A stretch of 5,011 bases of DNA from Candidatus Spyradenecus faecavium (lineage in GTDB: Bacteria > Verrucomicrobiota > Kiritimatiellia > RFP12 > DVOR01), in NCBI GenBank assembly GCA_018713405.1, contig DVOR01000084.1:1-5011 (forward strand). Direction: 5' to 3'. The notes beneath the pieces were generated by a model that worked only from the letters and a program-made list of their open reading frames with translations, was not told the DNA's origin and ran no database searches. Position 1 is the stretch's first letter. Every line of letters starts with the position of its first letter. A program made the translations under genes and the position numbers. Positions 1 through 5,011 of the stretch are shown in pieces.

Positions 1-1
1 C

Positions 2-649
2 CGCGGCGAGACCACCGCCATCATCGGCGGCACGGGCAGCGGCAAATCCACCATCGCCTCGCTCTTCCTCCGCTTCAACGAGGCCACCGAGGGTACCGTC
101 CGCTTCAACGGCGTGGACGTGCGCGAGATTCCCCTGGCCAGCCTCCGCGCGGACATCGCCTACGTCCAGCAGCGCGCCTGGCTCTTCGCCGGCACCGTCG
201 CCGAGAACCTCCGCTACGGCGCGCCCGGCGCCGCCCCCTGCGTGCTCTGGCACGCGCTGGAGGTGGCGCAGGCCGCCGACTTCGTCCGTGCCCTGCCGCT
301 GGGGCTCTCCGCCTACGTGGCGCCAGACGGCGCCAACTTCTCCGGCGGCCAGCGCCAACGCCTCTCCATCGCCCGCGCCGTCGCCAGCAAGCCGCAGGCC
401 TACGTCTTCGACGACAGCTTCTCGGCCCTGGACTTCAAGACCGACGCCGCGCTCCGCCGCGCCCTCGCCGCGGAGACCGCCCAGGCCGCCGTCATCGTCG
501 TGGCGCAGCGCGTCTCCACCATCCGCAACGCCGACCAGATCGTCGTGCTCGACGAAGGGCGGCAGGTCGGCCTCGGCACCCATGAGGCGCTGATGGCCTC
601 CTGCCCGGTCTACCAAGAGATTGTCCGCTCCCAAACGAAGGAGGACTGA
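2..649 (+). CDS. Heterodimeric ABC exporter, degenerate-site subunit (C-terminal ATPase part, 5' partial)
   Basis: This is the nucleotide-binding domain of a half-size ABC exporter; the membrane domain lies before the window. The frame is open from base 2, giving 215 visible residues. Seen in order: Walker A GGTGSGKST (residues 9-17), Q-loop VQQRAWLF (Gln at about 56), signature FSGGQ (113-117), Walker B VFDDSFSALD (135-144) and the switch region VAQRVSTI (167-174). Two catalytic positions are altered: the general-base Glu after Walker B is Asp (residue 138, bases 413-415), and the switch His is Gln (residue 169, bases 506-508). Family knowledge: this pattern marks the degenerate partner of heterodimeric exporters such as TM287/TM288, BmrC/BmrD and LmrC/LmrD, which export drugs, lipids or peptides. 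The next gene encodes the partner and starts one base after this stop codon. The GTG at 113 lies inside the domain, after Walker A, and is not the real start. The substrate cannot be inferred. Confidence 0.93.
   Translation, partial: RGETTAIIGGTGSGKSTIASLFLRFNEATEGTVRFNGVDVREIPLASLRADIAYVQQRAWLFAGTVAENLRYGAPGAAPCVLWHALEVAQAADFVRALPLGLSAYVAPDGANFSGGQRQRLSIARAVASKPQAYVFDDSFSALDFKTDAALRRALAAETAQAAVIVVAQRVSTIRNADQIVVLDEGRQVGLGTHEALMASCPVYQEIVRSQTKED
638..645 (+). promoter_or_regulatory. Strong ribosome binding site for the second exporter gene
   Basis: AAGGAGGA lies inside the last codons of the upstream exporter gene and ends five bases before the ATG at 651. It fixes that ATG as the start, in preference to the in-frame TTG at 621. 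Its position within the upstream gene supports coupled translation of the two subunits. Confidence 0.85.
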
Positions 650-650
650 G

Positions 651-2437
651 ATGAAGAAACGCCCCACCGCCCCCCAGACCCGGAAGGACGCCCCCCGGGA
701 CACCGCCCGCACGACGCTCCGCCTGATCGCCTGCCTGGCCGACCAGCGGCTTCGCCTCACGCTCGTCTGCGTCGCCATCCTCGGCTTCTGCGCCACCACC
801 GTCTACGCGCCCTACCTCTGCGCCCGGTTCATCGACGCCCTGCTCGCCGAGCTCCGCGCCGAGGGCCCCTTCGCCTTCGCGTGGGACCCGCTGGGGCGCC
901 TGCTTGCCTGGGTCGCCGGGGCCTACGCGCTGAACGCGGCCTTCAACTGGGTCTGCGTCCTGCTCATGGCCTCCGTCTCGGAGACGCTCTGCTTCAACCT
1001 GCGGCGGCGCATCGCGGAGAAGATCGGGCGCCTGCCCCTGGCCTACTTCGACTCCCACAAGCCCGGCGAGGTGCTGAGCCGCGTGACGAACGACCTGGAC
1101 CGCGTCTCGGAGACGCTCCAGAACGGCTTCCTGCGCTTCCTCACCTCCTTCGGCTGCGTGGTCGGCTCCCTGGCCTTCATGGCGTGGTACAGCCCCACGC
1201 TGACCGCGCTCTTCTGCCTCTTCGTGGCGCTGAGCATCCTCATCACCGACCGCGTGGCGCGGGCCAACCTGGAATGGTCCTCCGAGCGGCAGGCCGCCAC
1301 GGCGCGCCTCACCGGCCTGGTCGCCGAACACTACACCGGCCGCGAGGTCATCCAGGCCTACAACCGCCAGCCCTCCAGCGCGCGCAAGATCGGCCTCGTC
1401 ATCGGCCGCCTGGCGCAGAAGGAGCGTATGACGGACTTCCTCATGAACAGCGTCACGCCCTTCATCCACCTCCTCTCACGCCTGGCGCAGGCCGTCCTCC
1501 TGCTCATCGCCTGCTGGTGGCTGCTCAAGGGCCGCATGACGATCGGCGCCATCCACGCCTACTTCCAATACATCAACACCTGCGCCGACCCGCTTGCCCA
1601 AGCCTCCTACCTCCTCAACGCCATGCAGTCCGCCCTCGCCTCCGCCGAGCGCACCTTCGACTTCCTCGACGCCGCCGAGGAACGCACCGACGCCAACGCC
1701 CCGCTCCGCCTGGGCCCCCCGCGCGGCTCCGTCATCTTCAGCCACGTCCGCTTCGGCTACCACCCCAAGCGCGTGCTCATGGACAACGTCAACCTCGTCG
1801 TCCGCCCGGGCCAGAAGGTCGCCATCGTCGGCTCCACCGGCGCCGGCAAGACGACGCTCGTCAACCTGCTCATGCGCTTCTACGACGTCAACCGCGGCCA
1901 CATCCTGGTCGACGGTACGCCGATCTCGGCCGTCCCCCGCGCCGACCTCCGCCGCCGCTTCGGCATGGTGCTCCAGGACACCTGGCTCTTCGAGGGCACG
2001 GTCGCCGAGAACATCGCCTACGCCCGCCCCGACGCCACGCGCGACGAAGTCGTCCGCGCCGCCAAGCTCGCCACTTCATCCGCGCCCTGCCGCAGGGCTA
2101 CGACACCCGGCTCAAGACCGGCGCCGAGACCCTCTCCGTCGGCCAACGCCAGCTCCTCACCATCGCCCGCGTCTTCCTGGCCGCCCCACCCATGCTCATC
2201 CTCGACGAAGCCACCTCCAGCGTCGACACACGCACCGAGGCCGAGATCGCCGAGGCCATGCGCGGCCTCATGCGGGGACGCACCGCCTTCGTCATCGCCC
2301 ACCGCCTCTCCACCATCCGCGACGCCGACCTCATCCTCTACATGGAGCGCGGCGACATCACGGAGAAAGGCACCCACGAGGAACTCCTCCGCAAAGGCGG
2401 CGCCTACGCGGCCCTCTACGCCAGCCAATTCGCCTAA
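651..2437 (+). pseudogene. Heterodimeric ABC exporter, consensus-site subunit, frameshifted near 2072
   Basis: This is a half-size ABC exporter subunit of the inner membrane, partner of the preceding gene. Bases 651-2072 give 474 residues. They include about six membrane segments (near 36-58, 83-106, 163-180, 182-199, 271-292 and 297-315), an A-loop Tyr in FGY (370), Walker A GSTGAGKTT (394-402, Lys400) and Q-loop Gln442. The conserved sequence then continues one frame back, from about 2072 to TAA at 2437: FIRALPQGYDT, signature LSVGQRQ (2132-2152), Walker B MLILDEATSSVD with Asp at 2204 and Glu at 2207, and switch His at 2300. The join lacks about three residues, which fits a 10-base deletion. 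Left uncorrected, the first frame runs to 2525 with a Pro/Ser-rich tail and lacks the signature, Walker B and switch His, so the product should be inactive. The Glu and His are consensus, whereas the signature has Val for the usual third-position Gly, the pattern expected of the TM288/LmrD-type half. Restored length is about 598 residues, normal for the family. A real mutation and an assembly error are both possible. Confidence 0.85.
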
Positions 2438-2446
2438 GCCGACAGC

Positions 2447-2463
2447 GGGCCCCCTCAGGGCCC
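2447..2463 (+). terminator. Possible weak terminator hairpin after the exporter operon
   Basis: GGGCCC (2447-2452) and GGGCCC (2458-2463) form a six-pair all-GC stem with a five-base loop CCTCA, beginning nine bases after the exporter stop codon. No T-run follows; the next bases are mixed. It could be a Rho-independent terminator of low quality, an mRNA-end stabiliser, or chance in GC-rich DNA. Confidence 0.35.
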
Positions 2464-2491
2464 CCATCCCAAATAAGTCCTTATGCATTTC

Positions 2492-2557
2492 CGAAACCCT
2501 TAAGGGTTTGCCTCGAAACCCTTAGGGTTTGGGGTCGAACCCCTTAGGGTTTCGCCA
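2492..2557. repeat. Three tandem 22-base units, each with a palindrome
   Basis: Three head-to-tail units begin with CGAAACCCT or CGAACCCCT at 2492, 2514 and 2536, an exact 22-base period. Unit 1 holds a perfect 16-base palindrome AAACCCTTAAGGGTTT (2494-2509). Unit 2 holds AAACCCTTAGGGTTT (2516-2530), with perfect seven-base arms around a single T. Unit 3 holds an imperfect version (2536-2554) with one C/T mismatch but extra outer pairs CG/CG. The last four or five bases of each unit differ (GCCT, GGGT, GCCA), so the palindrome is the conserved part. As RNA each could form a stem of about six pairs with a three- or four-base loop; as DNA each could bind a dimeric protein. They lie between the exporter operon and the next gene. 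Function unknown; tandem operators, transcript-end hairpins and a chromosomal repeat family are the alternatives. Confidence 0.8.
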
Positions 2558-2560
2558 TCG

Positions 2561-2572
2561 CCCCTTCCGGGG
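2561..2572. repeat. Small CCCC-TTCC-GGGG hairpin
   Basis: A four-pair stem with loop TTCC lies seven bases beyond the conserved part of the last tandem palindrome. It is short and lacks a T-run. It may be part of the same hairpin cluster or chance. Confidence 0.3.
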
Positions 2573-2716
2573 TTGCCCAAGGAAAGCCGTGCCGAGGTCA
2601 GGGAAAAACGGGAGGAGTGGCGCCACGCAAGCGGCCTTTTCTCCTCAACGCATTACATTGTGCGATTTCCCAATATCGTGCCATTGTCTTATAGCATGGG
2701 TGGAGAAGGCAAGATG

Positions 2717-2725
2717 TGCTATACT
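2717..2725 (+). promoter_or_regulatory. Extended -10 promoter for the gene at 2793
   Basis: TGCTATACT matches an extended -10 element (TGn followed by TATAAT with one mismatch). No good -35 is seen about 17 bases upstream (TGGGTG at 2697-2702), which is usual for extended -10 promoters. The surrounding 2641-2730 is about 46% GC, clearly AT-richer than the coding regions. The predicted start near 2732 gives a leader of about 60 bases. That leader has only small possible hairpins: TGTC-GGT-GACA at 2732-2742, and GGGG pairing with CCCC across 2757-2771. Confidence 0.4.
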
Positions 2726-2773
2726 CTACCTTGTCGGTGACAGGCGGGTGCCAGAAGGGGTACCGCGCCCCGT

Positions 2774-2784
2774 AAGGAGAAAGG
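2774..2784 (+). promoter_or_regulatory. Ribosome binding site choosing the ATG at 2793
   Basis: AAGGAGAAAGG offers AAGGAGA twelve bases, or AAAGG eight bases, before the ATG at 2793. It supports this start over in-frame codons back to 2529, which lie in the repeats and the promoter region and would encode unconserved-looking sequence. Confidence 0.6.
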
Positions 2785-2792
2785 TGTGTTCC

Positions 2793-3647
2793 ATGGCCTA
2801 TCAATGTTACCCAGACAAGTGGTCTTCCGTGCAACTCGCCGCGATTGAGCTCGCTGGCAAGACCATCCAGCAGCTTGCGGACAAGTGGCTCACAACGCCG
2901 GAAGGGCAAGAAGTGCCGAACTTCCGTTGGCTGGAGACGCGATACCAGATTCTCTTCGCCCACATGATCTTCATCTACAAAAACAAGGTCTTTGCCGTGT
3001 ATGTGGATTTGGACGGCGCCATGCCGGTGGCCCATGCCAACCGTCTGCGGGAAGCCGCCGAACGGTGGGATTTGGTGCCGTGCGTCTTCTCGGGCCAAAT
3101 CTCGGGCCGATTCAACCCTTGGGGGCTGTGGCACCTGGTGACGCAACGCCCGGTCGACCCCCGGCGCATGGCGGACGACACGCCCGCCGAGATGTCGCAG
3201 TGGGAGCGCCGCGCCCTCTCCATCGACATCGCGGTTGACGTCTTGAAAAAGGAAGGCTACGAAATCGACAGCTTCTGCACCATCCCGGAGATTGACCCGC
3301 AGGTGGTCTTCAAAGATCGAGAGGGACGGATTTGCTGGTGCCTGGTGCGCGAATGGATCGGGGATGACCCCGCCGCGCCATCTGCGGAAGACTTTCGGAC
3401 CTTCGCGGACGACCGCCCGCCCATGCAAGTGCGCGATGGCTACTTCATCGGGGTCAGCATCGCCTCGCTGGAGCCCGTCGTCCGCGACCGCGCCGGCGAA
3501 ATCATCCCCCTCGACCGCCGCTTCAAGGCTCACGATTACCCGCTGTACCGTAGCGTCATGATGGGCGTCGAGCCCTGCGGCCCCACCCTCATCCACCGGC
3601 GCATAACCCTCCCACCCGGCGCAAAGACAGGCTATGATCCTCTCTGA
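2793..3647 (+). CDS. Uncharacterised 284-residue protein, possible degenerate nuclease-like domain
   Basis: I do not recognise this protein. It has no signal peptide and no membrane segment, so it is probably cytoplasmic. The N-terminal half (about 45-125) has a hydrophobic strand pattern, YKNKVFAVYVDL, then a helix and ERWDLVPCVF. The second half (about 133-190) begins MSQWERRALSIDIAVDVL, then KKEGYEID, and later IDPQVVFKD and ICWCLVREW. A helix, then a strand, then Asp, then a strand ending in charged residues is the order seen in PD-(D/E)XK nuclease folds such as the UPF0102 type. The usual E-x-K is absent here (LVRE instead), so any such fold is probably not catalytic in the standard way. 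A third part (215-259) reads DGYFIGVSIAS to PLYRS. The start is set by the ribosome binding site and MAYQCYPDKW. The gene stands alone after the repeat region with its own promoter, and its first third is less GC-rich than the exporter genes. It is a real gene by reading-frame quality; its function is open. Confidence 0.8.
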   Translation: MAYQCYPDKWSSVQLAAIELAGKTIQQLADKWLTTPEGQEVPNFRWLETRYQILFAHMIFIYKNKVFAVYVDLDGAMPVAHANRLREAAERWDLVPCVFSGQISGRFNPWGLWHLVTQRPVDPRRMADDTPAEMSQWERRALSIDIAVDVLKKEGYEIDSFCTIPEIDPQVVFKDREGRICWCLVREWIGDDPAAPSAEDFRTFADDRPPMQVRDGYFIGVSIASLEPVVRDRAGEIIPLDRRFKAHDYPLYRSVMMGVEPCGPTLIHRRITLPPGAKTGYDPL

Positions 3648-3908
3648 CTGAGGCCGCCTCGCCTCAAAGGCCAAGCTGCTTGGGCAATAATCAAGGCGTC
3701 ATGCAAGGGGTAACGTTGCCAATTGCAGCAAAATCTCCGACCTGAGACCAATACCACGGCATGTCCTCAATGATGTCCGGGGAGAATCACAAAGCGTCAC
3801 AAAGGGGGAATCGGAGATTGTTCTTCACGGACCACTATAAAGTAAAGGTTCGCCTCCGCCCCTTATGTGCTCTCGGGGGGAGACCTTTGGGGGTGGATGT
3901 TAAAAGTT
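3648..3908. other. Convergent intergenic region, no gene seen
   Basis: No convincing gene lies here. Just after the stop of the unknown gene, TGAGGC (3649-3654) and GCCTCA (3661-3666) can form a six-pair hairpin, and CCAAG-CTG-CTTGG follows at 3671-3683. Neither has a T-run, so they are at best weak terminators. AATCTCCGA (3732-3740) is repeated inverted as TCGGAGATT (3811-3819), 70 bases apart. TCACAAAG occurs twice, ten bases apart, near 3787-3804. The frame open from 3761 has no ribosome binding site and reads Arg/Trp-rich across the opposite gene's terminator. Confidence 0.5.
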
Positions 3909-3936
3909 GGGCACCGTGCCTTATGGCACAGTGCCC
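3900..3936 (-). terminator. Intrinsic terminator of the rhamnogalacturonyl hydrolase gene
   Basis: Twelve-base arms (3909-3920 and 3925-3936) surround a TTAT loop, starting 42 bases past the hydrolase stop codon. Read on the minus strand, the one imperfect position is a U-G wobble, so all twelve pairs form; on the plus strand the same position is a C-A mismatch. On the minus strand the stem is followed after a few bases by CTTTTAA, a short T-run. Both points indicate use by the minus-strand gene. Confidence 0.75.
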
Positions 3937-3978
3937 GGGATGGTTCGCGAACTGGGTTCGGTTGGCGGGCCGGGTTTG

Positions 3979-5010
3979 TTATTGGGCGGCGGGGGCGAGG
4001 GCGTGGATCTGCGTGCCGGCCTGGAGGAAGGCGCCAACGCCGTAGACCTCGGTCATGTCCTTGGTCACGTGCTTGGGGTCTTGGCCGATGGGCTGGACCC
4101 AGCCGAGCTTGCCGTGGGGCTGGATGGCGGCGACGAGCGCGGCCCAGCCCTTCTCGATGGCGGGGAGGGTGGCGTCGCGGTCAAGCAGGCCGGCGTTCAC
4201 GCCCCAGGCCAGGCCGTAGACGATGAAGCCGGTGCCGCTGGTCTCGGGCGAGGGATAGCTCTCGGGGTCCAGCAGGCTGGCGTGCCAGGAGCCGTCGGGG
4301 CACTGCAGCTCGACGAGGCGCGCGGCCAGTTCCTTGAAGAGGGCCTCGTAGTAGGGGCGATTGGGCGCGTCCGCGGGGAGGATGCGCAGGAGGTTGGCCA
4401 GGCCGGCCAGGCACCAACCGTTGCCGCGGCCCCAGAAGACCTTCTCGCCGTTGGCCTCGCGGTGGGCGAAGCCGTTTTCGGGGGCGTCGGGGAAGTAGCG
4501 GCTGTCGCGGTAGAAGAGGCGGGCCTCCTTGTCGTAGAGGTAGTCGACGGTGGCGCGGAACTCCGCGTCCATGAAGTCCATGTAGCGCTTGTCGCCGGTG
4601 ATGGCGGCGAGCTGGGCGAAGACCTGCGGGGCCATGTAGAGCGCGTCGCACCAGCTCCAGCGCTCGAGGGCCGCCCACTTGTGGAGGTCCAGCGAGACCT
4701 TGGAGGGCTTGGCGAGGATGGAATCGATGCGCTTCTTGGTGGGGTTGAGGCGTCCGGGCATGCCGAAGCGCTCATAGAGGCGCAGCCACGCCTGGCAGAC
4801 GGTCAGGTCGTCGGCGTGGGAGTTGTTGCCGCGACGGGTGGCGGGCTGCCAGCGACACCCCGCCCCGATGCCGTCGACCCAGCGGATGAACGAGAGGTCC
4901 TTCTCCGTGCGCTCGGCCAGCTCGCCCCAGTCGAGCATGCCTTGGTAGAGGGCGCCATTGGTCCAGGCGGTGGGGCCGAGGCCGGATTGAGGCTGGTGCA
5001 CCACCTGCCA
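3979..5010 (-). CDS. GH88/GH105 family unsaturated rhamnogalacturonyl hydrolase (N-terminus beyond window)
   Basis: 343 residues are visible, ending at TAA (3979-3981); the frame stays open to the window edge. Family: alpha/alpha-barrel hydrolases related to YteR/YesR. These add water to the double bond of the unsaturated galacturonyl residue left by rhamnogalacturonan lyases, releasing it from pectin oligosaccharides. Numbering from the GTG at 5004: AWTNGALYQGML (13-24) near the barrel start, HADDLTVCQ (63-71), WCDALYMAP (118-126), FWGRGNGW (190-197), ETSGTGFIVYGLAWG (254-268) and TEVYGVGAFL (318-327). Asp120 in WCDALYMAP is probably the family's catalytic acid; this is inferred from motif position. 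Sequence before the GTG (WQVV) also fits the family, so that GTG is internal. Roughly 30-60 residues, probably including any export signal, are missing. It converges on the unknown gene and ends at its own terminator. A chondroitin-type GH88 specificity is possible but less likely given the WGRGNGW and ETSGTG pattern. Confidence 0.9.
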   Translation of the reverse strand, partial: WQVVHQPQSGLGPTAWTNGALYQGMLDWGELAERTEKDLSFIRWVDGIGAGCRWQPATRRGNNSHADDLTVCQAWLRLYERFGMPGRLNPTKKRIDSILAKPSKVSLDLHKWAALERWSWCDALYMAPQVFAQLAAITGDKRYMDFMDAEFRATVDYLYDKEARLFYRDSRYFPDAPENGFAHREANGEKVFWGRGNGWCLAGLANLLRILPADAPNRPYYEALFKELAARLVELQCPDGSWHASLLDPESYPSPETSGTGFIVYGLAWGVNAGLLDRDATLPAIEKGWAALVAAIQPHGKLGWVQPIGQDPKHVTKDMTEVYGVGAFLQAGTQIHALAPAAQ

Positions 5011-5011
5011 T

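Noticed and set aside
492..1469. Long open frame on the minus strand opposite the exporter genes
   Set aside because: It is a GC-rich shadow frame rich in Gly, Ala, Arg and Glu with no recognisable motif, lying opposite clearly conserved exporter sequence.
881..2071. Upstream part of the plus-strand frame that carries the end of the second exporter gene
   Set aside because: It is open only because of GC-rich composition; its translation is Arg/Pro-rich and unlike any domain. Only the part after about 2072 is real.
2060..2080. Programmed -1 ribosomal frameshift joining the two parts of the second exporter gene
   Set aside because: There is no slippery heptamer at the junction, about three conserved residues are missing as well as the frame, and ABC exporters of this type are not known to use frameshifting.
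2492..2557. CRISPR-like array or telomere repeat
   Set aside because: The units abut with only four or five variable bases, far too short for spacers. The resemblance of the arms to TTTAGGG telomere repeats is limited to single arms in opposite orientations.
2598..3674. Minus-strand open frame of 358 codons opposite the unknown gene
   Set aside because: The plus-strand frame has a ribosome binding site, a promoter and well-ordered protein sequence. The minus frame would start in a hairpin region and reads like a His/Arg/Asp-rich shadow.
3818..3841. Plus-strand promoter with TATAAA at 3836-3841 and TTGTTC at 3818-3823
   Set aside because: The spacing is only 12 bases, no gene follows on that strand, and transcription would run antisense into the hydrolase gene.
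3761..4045. Possible small plus-strand gene of 94 codons
   Set aside because: It has no ribosome binding site, runs through the minus-strand terminator and into the hydrolase gene, and has an Arg/Trp-rich, motif-free product.

Overview
The window is GC-rich; sampled coding stretches reach about 75% GC (for example 1801-1860). Genes are closely packed and carry strong AAGGAGG-type ribosome binding sites, so this is a bacterium. An ABC exporter pair next to a pectin-degrading hydrolase suggests a carbohydrate-degrading anaerobe, perhaps of gut or sediment. The hydrolase looks like those of Bacteroidota and the Planctomycetota-Verrucomicrobiota-Lentisphaerota-Kiritimatiellota group. The high GC favours the latter, but this is a weak inference with no marker gene present.

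Layout: (1) 2-649 (+) is the C-terminal ATPase part of an ABC exporter subunit whose N-terminus lies before the window. (2) 651-2437 (+) is the second exporter half, starting one base after the first gene stops and forming an operon with it. The two nucleotide-binding domains are degenerate in complementary ways, which marks a heterodimeric exporter with one consensus and one degenerate ATP site. The second gene is broken at about position 2072, where the frame shifts and about three residues are missing; a 10-base deletion explains this best. (3) 2438-2792 is an intergenic region. It holds a GGGCCC hairpin, three 22-base tandem units that each carry a palindrome around AAACCCTTAGGGTTT, another small hairpin, and then an AT-richer stretch with an extended -10 promoter. 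(4) 2793-3647 (+) is a lone gene for a 284-residue protein I do not recognise, with a possible degenerate nuclease-like fold in its second half. (5) 3648-3978 is a convergent intergenic region with a clear hairpin terminator serving the minus strand. (6) 3979-5010 (-) is most of a GH88/GH105-type unsaturated rhamnogalacturonyl hydrolase that runs out of the window at its N-terminus.

The exporter pair works as one unit. The unknown gene has its own promoter and appears independent. The hydrolase belongs to a transcription unit entering from the right. I see no mobile element, tRNA, rRNA or CRISPR array. The strongest oddities are the broken exporter gene and the tandem palindromes directly downstream of it.
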